Positions 42,141-56,061 of a DNA stretch of 64,000 bases are shown one piece after another; the first letter of the stretch is position 1; the number at the start of each line of letters is the position of its first letter. This DNA is from Acanthacorydalis orientalis (Eukaryota; Arthropoda; Insecta; Megaloptera; Corydalidae). The notes under the pieces were generated by a model. It did not search any database. It had not been told where the DNA came from and saw only the letters and a list, made by a program, of their open reading frames with translations. Both the position numbers and the translations under genes were made by a program. The DNA lies in NCBI GenBank assembly GCA_034766995.1, contig CM068313.1:34626496-34690495 (forward strand), given 5' to 3'.

Positions 42141-42476
42141 GAAAAAAATCGCATTTGCAATTCACTTCTTCTACGTTCGCTAGAAATGGAATGGTTAACA
42201 GAAAAGAGATCAGAACAAGTACAACTTCCTGATGATTCTGGAAATAGAAGTTATGGATTATAGAAATTTTCAGGTCATAATCTGGGACGATTTGCTGTGT
42301 ACAGCAATAAAGATGGCGGACCGGTAAAACGATCTAACCTTGTATGTTCGAACTACAAGAAAGGACTTCACGGATTGTGTGCGGGAAAACATAAATTTCC
42401 TGGAAATGGATTCTATTTTTTTCATTTTACTAATTATGAGTTATGTTTTATATACATTATAAAAATAATAAATTAG
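42141..42476 (+). pseudogene. Protein-like relic with one internal stop
   Basis: One plus-strand frame (positions divisible by 3) is open from 42141 to 42476 except for a TAG at 42261. It reads LTEKRSEQVQLPDDSGNRSY before the stop and GGPVKRSNLVCSNYKKGLHG then LCAGKHKFPG after it, with codon use richer in G+C than its surroundings. The Lys/Arg-Cys-Gly-Leu-Cys pattern vaguely recalls the cysteine-rich tail of piggyBac-type transposases, but I do not recognise it with confidence. An acceptor-like TTTTCAG precedes GTCATAATC, so a spliced exon cannot be excluded. Confidence 0.3.
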
Positions 42477-44076
42477 ATATGAATACAAACATAGTAATTG
42501 GTTCATAAATTCTATTTTCATTTTATTTTTAAATATTTTTTCAGAATTATATCTCCTTTTCTGCAGGGTTTAAAACATTATTTTTTATTTTATGGCCAAA
42601 AAATACAATCTAATATGTTAGAAATAATATGTAAAAATTTCTAAAAGAACACTTAAAAATGACTTTGATACAAAATATTCCCCACTCCACTGCAAAAACA
42701 CATTAAACCGGTGCCATTTTTCACATATATATGGAAAAAATCTTTGGCGCTCAAAGGTTTAATATAAATTCAAGTAAAATATTTATTAATGTATCTTTTT
42801 GTAAACGTAATAAGTATATAACTATTTATAATTTAATCGTGAATATAATATTACTTAATATCTATTCACAAAAAAATTATTCGCAAATGCGGTAACAAAA
42901 ACTGGATTGATATTTCGTTTTGTCCCTCTTTATTTGCAAATGATATTTAAAATTCAAGGTAAAGGTAAAGGTAGGCTTTACAATTTATCAATAATCTATA
43001 CGTAGGTGTTTCTATTCTGTTTTGTAAATATACATTACAGAACAATATCTCGTTCATACATTAACAGTGTTTAAATTTTTACTAAAGTAGATAATAAGTA
43101 TTATTTTTACTTTAGTAACTTTAATAATAGTTTTACTAAAATAGATAATAACATCAGTTATTATTATAAATGATTCAGCATATTTTTTTATATTCTTTTC
43201 TTTTTATTCATTGTAAATAATTCATACACTGCAAAGAATAAACCAAGGATTGTTGAGTCAAGAATTTAGTAATCACTGCTTTCTATTAAATGCATTATGA
43301 GATCGAATCCAGTTCATGGTCGGTCCTCTTAACGAATACTTTTTTTATTTATTAAATTCTAAAAAAATGTGTATGAATCCTAAATAGAGAAAATTACGTG
43401 AAAGATGTTATGATTACATTAACCTTAAAAATAACATTCATTGAATTAAAGATCCTGTACATGATTTTATTAAGATTATTTGAAGACTGTCAAAATCAAG
43501 AGTCACTGAACATTCACGACAAATGATTCTTGAAAAAAATATATGTACATTGAAACTCGATTTCAAACACAATTCTTAATAACTTCAGTTATTAGTCACT
43601 CAGTTACGACTAATATACAAATGTATTTTATTTTCTCTATTTTTTCTTCCTGAATTATGTAATTATATTATCGATCTCATTTAAACTATTATATTATAAA
43701 TTTTAATAAAGAGGTAAACAGATAAAAATAACAGAATAAAAGGAAAAATATATTTCATAAAAATTTAAATGCATCTTTACAAAAAATTAAATATTACTGC
43801 AACAAAAATGTAGCTTTAAAATATAAACAAAACTATAATATGAATTAATACTTTTGAAGCTGAGTAACAAAATGATATAATAATTTAATTGTAATCAAAG
43901 AAAAGAAATTGAAATAGTTTAACACACTATTCAACGCCTACAAATAAAAACCACAGTCAGTATGAAATAATAATAAACCATAAGTTTACTATGTAATTAC
44001 ATTGTGATAATCATGTCATAAGTAATTATATGTAATATATATTTAATGAATTATATACAATTTGTATTAACAATTC

Positions 44077-44147
<71 letters not shown>

Positions 44148-44928
44148 CGAATTATCTATTGGAGAGTTATAAAATATTTAATTCTGTATGTTTGTGTTGT
44201 AATGCTGAACTCAAAAACATACACTAATTTACAGTCACTAGAAAAAGAAATTTAAATAACTCATATATGTGTTTGAAATTCGGTTTGTCTTTTAATCACT
44301 GTCAATTATATTTGTTTTAATAATGACAGTCAGAAATAATTCAAAATAATCTTACAAAACAATGTACTGAACATTACTTGCACACGAATACAATAAATCA
44401 TTTATATGATTAATTGGATTCTCTATAGTTGTATCATAATTTATGATAAATTCTTAAAACTGATATAAACACGAGTACAATACACCAAAATATCAATTTA
44501 ATATCTTTCAGCTATTTGAGATACACACGTTTTTTATAATTTTCGCATGCTTTATTTCAACTGAGTTTAAATGATTATTTTTTCTGTCAAAATAAACTTA
44601 AATTATATTTTGATAAAATAAGTTGTTAATAAATATAAAGTTTTTTCAAGTATTTGAAAATATTATGTACATTTGAACTTGAATTATTTTATATGTATTT
44701 ACAGAAAATGAAGTAAAAGTAACTTAATATATTATAATAATAATTTACTAATAGTCTTTTAAATCTTAGATTGTGAAACACACGTACATTATACAAAAAA
44801 ATATTGAAGAAATAATCCAGACATGTGTGATGTAATCAATAAAAAAACGATCTTATAATCTAATCTTAGATTTGGTTTTGTACAAAATGTAATTTGATGC
44901 ATATCTGTGTACCTGGATACTTTGGACC
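42477..44928. other. Gene-free stretch
   Basis: Mostly low-complexity A+T-rich DNA. Holds the palindromic TA/TG array at 44072-44153. A short tRNA B-box-like string (GAGATCGAATCC, about 43301) lacks an A box or cloverleaf. Nothing else is supported. Confidence 0.6.
44072..44153. repeat. (TA)n(TG)n(TA)n array with inverted flanks
   Basis: AATTCGTAT at 44072-44080 and ATACGAATT at 44145-44153 form perfect 9-bp inverted flanks around TA blocks with a central TG run, making the whole segment a potential cruciform. Confidence 0.9.
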
Positions 44929-44994
44929 TGTGTTGTTCCTTCTCAAGGTCACTGTAGAAATACTCAAACAGTGACCTCGAGAAGAACCTACACA
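44929..44994. ncRNA. Candidate pre-miRNA hairpin (strand unknown)
   Basis: A 66-nt imperfect inverted repeat. Arms 44929-44955 and 44968-44994 pair at 23 of 27 positions, with isolated single mismatches only, and a 12-nt loop (AGAAATACTCAA). The ten base pairs next to the loop are perfect (AGGTCACTGT / ACAGTGACCT). Size, arm length, loop size and scattered mismatches all fit an animal microRNA precursor. I do not match it to a known insect microRNA. Both arms contain the nuclear-receptor half-site AGGTCA (TCAAGGTCA on the left), so a palindromic receptor site is the main alternative. Confidence 0.4.
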
Positions 44995-46402
44995 ACTTTA
45001 AAATATTTTACGTAACACTTTCCTTTTTAAAATAGCTTTTAACATTTTAATTTTTAAATTATATCACTGGAAACGTTATCCTGAAAAGCTATATTTACTA
45101 ATGTTATCTAGTATGCATTTTTATGTTAATTCTAGCTTTGAAACGTTTATTTGGATTTTTGTATATAAAACGAAAAATATCATTTATATAAGAACCAATG
45201 CTATACTAACATAAATAAACATATATTATTCTTATATATTTTTTATAAAATATTTCTATTTTTTTATAATTTCATCAGTTAATGAAATGTTTAGTTTAAT
45301 TTTTAATTGAATTTAATTTTATCATAAGTAAATCATTAGATAAAAGTAAAAAATTGGCAATTATTATTAACAAAATTTATTAAGAAGTTAATGAAATAAT
45401 CTTGTATTTAATGTTAATGTAGAGATTAATTATTCATTCCAATAAAAATAAAAACATGCCGATAAATAAATTTGTATATATTTGCAAGAGCAAAAATAAA
45501 CAAAGTAAAGCATATGTAATGGGTCTAAAATTTACAATATTTCTGCCTACATGCGTACTCAAGCTACGCAACATCTGTTAACAATTCTTTTTTTTGAACG
45601 TGATTCATTCCAATTGTCAAAAATAATTGATTATCTCAATTATATTAACGGTCACTAAGGTGTAAAACGAAATAATGAATCGCAATGGAATTTAAATATC
45701 ACGAATTATTGCTTAAGACAATACCGAATCGTGCAATTCGGAAATGAGTGTCAAATGTAAATTAACAAGGAAAAATCTATGCGTTGAATTTTGAATACAT
45801 TTCGTCTATATCTAAAAAAGTATGGCATGACTTGTAACTATCAAATTTAATATTTTTTGTACCGCGTATGCGAGACTGTTAATGCGTTTAAATTTAGCTG
45901 CGCAACTTATGTAATGTCATAGTCTAAATTGTGCAACAATACGGATTTTAAGTCAAGGGTATTTTTAGATGTCAGTCAGATTAATTTTAGGGTACTTTTT
46001 ATCATTTCAAAATAATAGTAGTGAACAACTAAATTAAATAAATGCTACTGGCTAAACAAATATTAATTATTATAGAGTTTTAAACGGTAAACGTACAAAT
46101 TAATTTATTAAAACCTGTACCTACTTAGCTACAAGTTTTAATTAAAGTATTCCATAAAAGAAAAATACTCGTGTAAATAATAAAAAAAGCAAGTTGTTAA
46201 CATTTCTCAATATCCGATAAAAATAGAACAAGTGTGTATACCATCCGGTTTATGTATATTGTGAATAAAAATTGTTACAATTTTACATTTTTTGGACTTG
46301 TTCTACATTTTGATAGCATGTTGTGATGGTAATACATTCTGTTGAAATCGACAATACCAAATACATTAAAATCTGCGTCCTATTTGTATTAATTTTCAAT
46401 AA

Positions 46403-46448
<46 letters not shown>

Positions 46449-46670
46449 TCATGAATCATTTATATTCAATGCAGAATATTAAATACATTAAATGAAATAA
46501 AATATTTTTGCATTTTGCAAAAAATAGAAATGTTTAATATTAAATTATAATTTGTGAAAAGAATATAAAATGAATGCTAGTGAAACAAGCGAAACAAATA
46601 AGAAACTATAATATTTAATAAGGCTTAATCAACTGTCAGTTACAGATAATTATATTGTTTGATTGATTGG

Positions 46671-46725
<55 letters not shown>

Positions 46726-47164
46726 TCAAATCATATGTTAAGTATATTTTCTGCGGAAATAAGTAACGAGAATGCATGTTATACCACACTTAAAAATGAA
46801 AAGATAACAATGCAAAAGATAACGTTGGACAAAATATAATATCCTGCATAAAGTTTTTATTTTTTCGTTTTTCACCACTTACTAAAATTCAGTTTATATG
46901 AATTACTCATAAACGTATTTTTCAAATTTTTCAATACTTTTTAAGGTATTAAATGAAATAATATATAACACAAACCTCTAAAAACAAACTCTATGCTATA
47001 TTTATTTAAAAATAAACACAATGATTAATTACCTAAAATATTTTTATTCTAATCTAAAAAAATCACATCTTTGTCTTGTCTTCTTTCCATTTTTATATTT
47101 GTTTAATTTTTATATATATATATATATACTATATATATATATATATATACTATATATATATATA

Positions 47165-47204
<40 letters not shown>

Positions 47205-47804
47205 GTAGTATCGAAAACTTTACCAAATAAACTTATCAGAAATAATCTAGATAACAGCCAAGAAATAACTAACTTATTACATGGTATTGACATAAAATGT
47301 AAAAATATCTTACTGAAACACTTTAAGTATTCCCTTGTAAAAGTGTTTGTACAAAGTGTGGTTTATCTATTTTTCAAATACACTGATGTAGTAAACTTGG
47401 TTCGTCCTTAATAATTTTTTGAATTACGACAACGTGGAACCAAAATTTAAACTGATTTTCTTTCTTCCTTACATACTGTTTTACAAGTTTATTTAAGTTT
47501 ATAAAGAAACCAATTTATTTTACTTAAACTCAAAATATTTTTCGATGTCTACTCAGCATATTTCAAGTTTTTTTTTAAAAAAAACATTAAATTATATCCT
47601 CTTTTCACGAATAGTTGTTGTACATTTTCTCAAAATTAGAATACATTCTAGATATATTTTTTATAAGAAAGCATTAATTTTAGTGTATACATTTCATATC
47701 GTAAAATACACGTCCCTATAGTAAAAAAATATAGTTTCTTGTTATCAATGAAACACGATACCATCTATGAATTGTATATTATTTGTATAAATTAATAATA
47801 TTTA

Positions 47805-47836
<32 letters not shown>

Positions 47837-48355
47837 CGTGATGGCATATGTTGGAGGAAAAAGAAAACTTGTAAACTTTGGCTTATATATTTAAATCATT
47901 TGTGGTATAATTAGCAAGATCAGAATTTATTTGAAGAATAATTTCTTCTTTTATGTGTTCACATGAATTTAAATTTAAATTGAACAATTATAAAAAACGA
48001 GTTGATAAATGTTCAATCTTTCATAAAGGGATTTACACCAGAAATGAATTGTATCTCTCTTTGTTAAATCCACTAATTGAATCGGCGAGTATCTTCATGG
48101 ATAAATTGAGGAGAAAAATTAATAAAGAAATTAAGCTTTTATTTCTTTTTAAAATTCCGGCTTCCAAAGTGACTGTCTTAGTGATGTATTTGATTGATTT
48201 AATATTTACTATTATATATAATATTTAAAGAAACATGTGTGAGCATGATTTTAAAAAATATATAAATTGAAAAGGATAAAATATAAAACAAATCATTTCA
48301 CTACACGAAACTGTCAATACTTTCGTCGTGTATCATCTCTGTCTTTCTCTCCACG

Positions 48356-48410
<55 letters not shown>

Positions 48411-48639
48411 GTGTATTTTTTATGAAATATTAATAAACTTGTTACAACACTTATAAGGAAAAAAATATATGAAATTAATTTTATAATTAATAACATCGAA
48501 ACAAAATCAACAAATAATTGATAAACATTGAAAAGGTTAAAGAATTTATAAATAATTATAGATACTAACAATTGATAAAATGATTCTGTGACAGAGTACA
48601 ATCTCTACGTAACGATCTCAGATATGGCCATGCGCTGAA
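44995..48639. other. Gene-free stretch
   Basis: TA arrays at 46404-46444, 46677-46723, 47110-47202 (TA blocks split by ACTA at regular spacing), 47808-47836 and 48355-48413. About 45530-46000 is a non-repetitive block with several CpG-containing motifs. A 91-codon open frame at 47953-48228 is within chance expectation for this base composition and I do not call it. Confidence 0.6.
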
Positions 48640-48800
48640 AACAATTTCATAGAATGGGGAGCACAGTCATCAAGTCATTCGCTGGGAATGGTGTTGATCA
48701 TGTGAACAATCAATTTTTGACCTATAAAAGATACGAAACGAATGTCATAACATTCCTTATATTAAATGCGCTGACAAGATAACGGTAAGAGCTACATATA
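48640..48800 (+). promoter_or_regulatory. Orphan TATA-type promoter candidate
   Basis: A relatively G+C-rich block leads into CTATAAAAG at 48721-48729. About 50 bases later, after two short abortive ATGs, comes a good donor AACG|GTAAGAG near 48785. This is what a TATA promoter with a non-coding first exon looks like. No downstream coding exon was found, so the gene, if any, is unidentified. Confidence 0.25.
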
Positions 48801-49156
48801 TAAACTGTCCGATTGTGAACAACGATACTGAAGAAATGTTCTTAATTAATAAAAAAAAAATAGATATCAATCTTCAGTCAACTGTTAAATAATATATAAT
48901 TAATTTTATATACAAGGAATATATGTATATAAGTGTTTAAACATGTTTAGATATAGTCTATTCAAGGTGTTTATTTCACACGTGTATTTTGAAATATTGT
49001 GGTATTTTTTTTATTTAATATATTAATTATTTTAACAAGAACGAGGGCGTACTGTAGATTCGAATACACTTTCCAAATTATAGTGAGCCGTTGTATTGTT
49101 CTCTTTTTACACTTATTTTATGTCAATACATTGCTAATTAAATAATTAATGATTTC

Positions 49157-49196
<40 letters not shown>

Positions 49197-49441
49197 CTTA
49201 TGATATAAATCTCATAATATTATTGCAAAACGTTAAAATAGTTAGCAATATTTAAAAAATGGTTAAATAATGACATACACATTACAATAAAGAAACTTTT
49301 ACTACAAAATAAAACAAAAAAATAAAATAAATCTAAGCAGATTTTTAAAAAATAAAAAATGTTATGTTTAAAATTATCTTTTTATTTTCTATGCTTAAAA
49401 TAACTTAATATTTTATGCTTTAAGGATAAGATTTTTATGAG

Positions 49442-49498
<57 letters not shown>

Positions 49499-50830
49499 TT
49501 TTTTAATGTAATCAGTTTTTCTTTCAATAGATTTAGTTCAGCAGTAATATTATTTTTTTAAATGGATAAATTTACTGATCCTATTAAAATCAACATTGCA
49601 CGAGAAGAGGTGTTTTTTCGTATAGTTCAAGATATTCTCATAATCTATTTTATTGACCTTCGACACGATTAAAAAGTGATATAAAATTATGCAGTACTAA
49701 CGTATATTTACAGAAACATTCATTTAACGGATATAGTTATCAAAATTGATGTTAAAATAATCCATAAATTATGATTGTAATATCCTGAAACATTCGGCGA
49801 TATAAGCTATGATAATATCTAACAACTTTCAAACCATTATGAAGTTATTGACCGAAATATTTTATTAGTACCGTAATAAAAATATATAAGAAAATACGAA
49901 CCATAAGTACACAAAGTTTAAAAAATACAGGAAAATTTCATAAGTTGATTCAAGAAATAAAAACATCTTTTAATATTCTGAGATGTTATTTTGGTTTGAA
50001 TTCACTGAGTAACTTGAAAATGTTTTTAAACAATGCGTCAATAAAAGTGAATGTTTCGTTGAAAATTACAACTTTACTGAACTTAAATATTAGTTCAAAT
50101 AGTAGGTAATTATATAGGAAATCTGATTGATCATTTCAACTTATCTGTATCGAAATCGAAAATTTTGAAAACGTTTCAATACATATTTTATTAACTTTAT
50201 TTGATTTTAATATTTCAATTTAACAGAAATTACAAATTCATAACAACGTTTTTTAGTTTACTTCAACATGTAAAAAAGCATTCATTAACTAACACATACA
50301 ACAAAATCATTAACAGAAATATATGTATTTTATATATATATACGCATACGCAAAAATTAATGCCAAACACTTTATTAAATTCTGACAATTTTAACTATTA
50401 GCTAATGATTAAAAATAAAAATTATTGCATGTAATGTATCTGTATAACTCACATATATTCGTAATGGCATCAATTTCATCATAACTCACACAGATGTGTT
50501 GTAAAATATGCTTTTACTTTAGAAAATATTTGTCAATGTCCATGTGTTTGAAATTCAGTCAATGAAAACTCATTGAAGTACTTAATGATAATCCATTTTT
50601 AGTAACATCTGTCTTATGAATTTACACAATTAGTTATTTGCTAATATATTTAAGTAAATAAACAAATATCAGAATACAAAATATATGTTGAATCATACTC
50701 ATTCATGTTCAGATTAGTGAAAATCCAACTATCAAGGTTTTCTACAATCAGTTACATTCTAATGAAATATATGTAGAAATATAAACGAAATAAATGACAA
50801 AAGTTAAATATAACTTATTCCACTTTACTC

Positions 50831-50886
<56 letters not shown>

Positions 50887-51724
50887 GATGATTTCGAAAT
50901 ATTTTTTGTAAGAATAACTTATGTTAATTATTAGAATAAATAGAGCAATTAATTTTTACACAATTTTTGTAATAGAAAAACTATAAAAAAATTTCTTAGA
51001 TTACATCAATCATAAATCATCATTTCCTTGATTTCTTTGAAAAACGTTAAAAATTCTAAATCAACTATCATTTTATTGCCTTTCACAGTACCTACATAAT
51101 TTTTAAACAAACATAATAAAGAACTCGCTCTTGTTATCAGTTAAAACGGCATTATTATCATTACTGATACAATATTTTCTAACAGAAATAAAATTTTATT
51201 TCATTAGTACTTAGATTCTTATCAAAATGTATCATTCTGAATATAACAAAATAAGACATTTACTAACCAATTTATGTATTAACAGTTTATAAAAATATTT
51301 TATTTTATACCCATTAAAAAAACATATTTAATATAATATTATAAAAGAACAATTATTTAATATAAAAAAATTATATACTGAGGGAAAGGACTCGTATTTG
51401 TCCATTTATATACATTTACCAATAGATAAATTTAGAATATACTATTAGGAATTGCAATGATTATTATAATTAAAAAATAAATTAAAGACTAAATAAATTC
51501 TTATTACATATATCTAAACTTATATAATTCTCATTATAAATAAAATTTACTTATATTTAATCAGAAGTATATAATTTTTTTTAAAAAAATAAGACAATTA
51601 TTGTTTGAAATAAATTTAAGACTTTACAGTCGTAATTCGAATAAATAATATTCATTCTATAGTTTGTAATTGAAATAACTTTGCAAAAATATAAAATAAA
51701 CTCCCAATATTCAATAAAAAACCA

Positions 51725-51726
<2 letters not shown>

Positions 51727-51790
<64 letters not shown>

Positions 51791-51797
51791 ACACATA
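51727..51797. repeat. (TA)n microsatellite
   Basis: About 60 bp TA repeat ending in GTATACACA. Confidence 0.95.
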
Positions 51798-52202
51798 GTT
51801 CAAACGTCACTACTCATCATATAAACTAGTAGTAATTTCAATTATTTATATTTAAAATTGCTTCGGTTACAATTATTTTTATATCCAAATTTTCACAGTA
51901 AATGTTTCTCATGTAATTTAAAAAGGTGTAGTATAATTTAAAAAAAAACTATCACTAATACTTTCATTTTTTATTCTAATCTATTCTCGCTGAAATACAT
52001 CTACATTTTTCTATATTGATTTTGTAGTATAATTATAATCGATATATTAAAAAGCATTCATTAATATCTAGCATTATATTTTCATGATTTATTCATGTTA
52101 AAATAAATTGTTCTTTTAAACGATTTAAAAGAAACTTTAAGATAATAATTCATACCAAATTATATAGGAATTAATATATAAGACAAATAGTACACACCCA
52201 TA

Positions 52203-52264
<62 letters not shown>

Positions 52265-52893
52265 GGGTTCGTCGAAAATAATTATAACCCTATATTTCTA
52301 ACAGATTCAATATACACTTAAATAAAGAAATAAGAGAACTGTGAATATGAACTCATATTGTGTAATTTTCTCCGCTATTACTACAAATAAAAACAAATTA
52401 TATCAATGATAAATTGCTTTAGGTTTCAATATAATTTGTATATCGAACGAACAATTATTTTCTTCCCTTTCGTTTCGTGCCACTATTCACTTATCAAGTA
52501 CAATCAGAACTTAATCATATAAACAATAGTCTTAACGTGTTAATTAATTTTCACTGTATAATTAACGAGACACCCATTGTTGAAACTGTGAAAACTAGAA
52601 CACAGACATTATCAATTGCCTAACTTTTATTGAAAATAATCAATCTTAAAACCTAGTGGTTTGTCATATTGACAACAGAACCTTGACTTTTAGTTTGAGT
52701 GCACATTTTAATTGTTGTTTATATAAAAGTTATATTGATTTATAATAAAAAAAGTGTATTTAACAAAATTGTTCAATTTTTTTTGTTATTATGACATTTG
52801 TAAATGTCAACTTATGAGTGAGTTTACACAAAGGTAACTGCCTAGGTCAATTTATTTTTTCACCTAGGTCGGTTTAATTACAAAGTATATGTG

Positions 52894-52939
<46 letters not shown>

Positions 52940-53622
52940 ATATGTGTGTGTATGTGTCTGTATACATTGTATGTACACTTCTAAACTATTTGCATTTTAT
53001 AATGTAAATTTCGTTCTTTCATCAATTCATCATTTCTTTATTTTTTATTTATCATTTTTTATTTTCTTATTTTAAAATAATTATTATCTTAATTGAACAT
53101 TATAAAATAATTTACTGTTGTTTCTACAGATGCTCAATGAAAAACATCTTTCTAAAAATTCTAATATATCAATCTTTGATCAGTTTTCATTTTGTGGAGA
53201 AAAATTGTATTTTTAAATCAAATATACGACTAATTTCTTTATTAAAACATTTATATTCTCAAATAATTTTGAGATAAGTATTTATACAATCAAATTAAAG
53301 TTTAATTAATTATAAGTTACTTTAATAGACACTTTTATTTTTGAAAAAAATACTTAAATTCTTACACTTCTGAATATATATATATATATATATATGAGGT
53401 TTAGAAACATATCTTCAGCTAAAGTTATTACCGCCCAAACATTTAATAAATGGAAAGTGAAAAATCGACCCATTAATAATATTATAAAGAGAATAAATAC
53501 ACATTTATTAATTCTAATATACAGACTTTTTAATGAGATTTTTTTTATATTTCGAAGATAATTTATTTTATCATCCGTTTCTTTGTTTATTGTACATTGA
53601 TATATTGTATATTTTGAACAAG

Positions 53623-53668
53623 ATTTTATGTACTTATTATTTTATGTACTTATTTTATGTACTCATTT
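53623..53668 (+). repeat. Three-copy minisatellite
   Basis: Three successive copies of TTTTATGTACTTA-type units (13-16 bp), the last ending TCA. Confidence 0.85.
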
Positions 53669-56016
53669 TTTTCAGAAAAAAAGAAAGAAAACAAAGGTTT
53701 AACAAATAAGTTTACTTATATATAATTAAAATTAAAAAGTAGAATTAAAAGAATTTTATTAGTATATTGAATAGTTACTTATTACTTTTAATTTTGTGGA
53801 AATGTAATCAATACAATTTAAATCATATTTAAATTAAAAATGTTTATGTTTAGAATAGTCACTTGAATATAATTATTATAAAATAAAATTTAAACCAATA
53901 TAGAGATTTTTATTTTCTTTCATATTTTACTAAGAAAATTGATATATATATATAGAGAGAGAGAGAGGGATAAACTTAATGAAAAAATCAGCTTATGTAA
54001 AATTCTTTTTTTTATTAAAAACAATTCAAATAACCTTTACATCTACTTTAGTTGCAAATGATTGAATATCTATATATACAGTATCATAAAAATATAAAAT
54101 AAATATATGTTGTAAATATTTTTTTATTTAAATTACAATTATTATTTATACAATTATTATTTAATATACAAAAGCTAACAAAGTATATTTATTAGCTACG
54201 AACATTATTACGAATCAATACTAATACCACAAATAAATATTTTATCATTAGTATTAAAAAAAATAGTTTAAAAAAGTTATATTAATTTAATAATATCTAG
54301 CGAATAATAGGATATATGCATTAAATGTGGAAATGTAAAGAAAAAACAATTTAAACTGCAAATTCTGAAATACATTAATATTTCATAAATAAAATGTCAT
54401 TCTTCCAAACCACAAAAAATGCTAATATTGAAATGTTGAATGATTTATTATTAATTATTTTAATAATAGCTTATGTGTATTTTATTACCGTTACAATCAT
54501 CATCAGAGGGAAAAGTTATATAGGTTGACTGTAAAAAGTGAAAATCCATTTGCAAAAATGAATTTTTCCACTCTATCAAAACAGTTATTGCAAGTTGATA
54601 TTTTTTTGAAGAATAAAATACTTAAAAAACAGTATACCTAGATTTCTGATTAGTATTTCACAACTATGATATGTAAACAGCAATACAAACTAATATTCCA
54701 TACGGTACGAAGTGGTTCATATGTTCTGTTCAAGACTGTTACTATATTGATTTACTAAATAAATTCTTTTACATTTATAATTTATTTTCGAACATGACAA
54801 ACATAATAAAAACTGTAACTATGGTCTAATTTTCATATCTGCCCTGTTATATCACAATAAGTACCTAAATGTCATTATTTATCATATACGTATAATATAA
54901 ATAATGACTATAATTACAGTTAATTATACAATTAGGTTTGTTTATTACATGTTAAATAAACGATTCTTCATTGGTATTAGTGAACTATTTTAAATGGTTC
55001 ATTACGATCCTTTAAAACTAACGGAACAATACAAAAAATAACCCCAAGCATTAAAAATTTACATACAATTAAAACATAAAAAATAATAGCCGTCTCGAGC
55101 ACGGCTATCAAAATATGAATCAAATGTGTCGATTAAAACTGACAATGACAATGACAGTTTCTTTTATGACTGTTACACTTTCATACGTACATGAAAATAA
55201 CAATTGTTTCGTCAGTGCAACAAAATTTAGGCTGATCTTTCGATCACGTCTTATTAACCAAAATAGGAAACACTTTTTAATTGAAATGTGACTTCAACTA
55301 CGTACGTATAAAAATATGTATTTTCTATACGATTATTTTAAAAATTAAACTAGCTTTTCCTTTTCAGACGAAAATATACATTTATAACTTATTTATTAAG
55401 ATGTACAACAAAGAAAAAAAATGTCAACGCTTTATTACATATATTAATAAAATATAAGATTATTAGATTAGTTTCAGAAGATATACGCATATTTTGTAAA
55501 ATATATTACCAATTACTTCTGGTTCTACAATCTAAGTTCTATAATATTATAAACTCTATAATTAAATATTTTCAGTATTTTATTAATTATAATCTAATTG
55601 ATTCAGTTGACAAAATTGTTTTAAAGGAAATTGTTTTGAATTGAATTAAGTATGGAAAAGTTGTCTTTGTCTTTAATTAAAAGACCAAAACCATTTTCAA
55701 TTAATTTAGAAAGAAAATTACATCCATAATAATAGTTTCATTTACATTTCAATGACAGTATATATATATATATATATTTGTGTGTGTGTGTGTGTGTTGT
55801 AATATAATTTCCATACGGTCATTTTTATACTATAATTTATTATAATGTGAGCAAAGAGATAAATTTCGAAATAAATATATAAATCATATATCACAAAAAC
55901 AATGCAAGAAAACAATTATTTTTGCGGTGAGATTATATAGATATAATATTAATCTTAAATTGGATAATTTATAATTTTCAATAACATTAGATATTTTTGT
56001 TTAAAAAAATATCTAT

Positions 56017-56061
<45 letters not shown>

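Noticed and set aside
43290..43330. tRNA or tRNA-derived SINE, from GAGATCGAATCC
   Set aside because: No A box at the right distance and no cloverleaf stems. A single B-box-like string is not enough.
47953..48228. 91-codon frame with plausible-looking codons
   Set aside because: A rough estimate gives about one frame of this length by chance in 64 kb at this composition. No similarity recognised and no promoter or neighbouring exon.
55086..55108. Hairpin ATAGCCGT-loop-ACGGCTAT as a terminator
   Set aside because: Rho-independent terminators are bacterial. Here it is an isolated 8-bp stem with no gene nearby.
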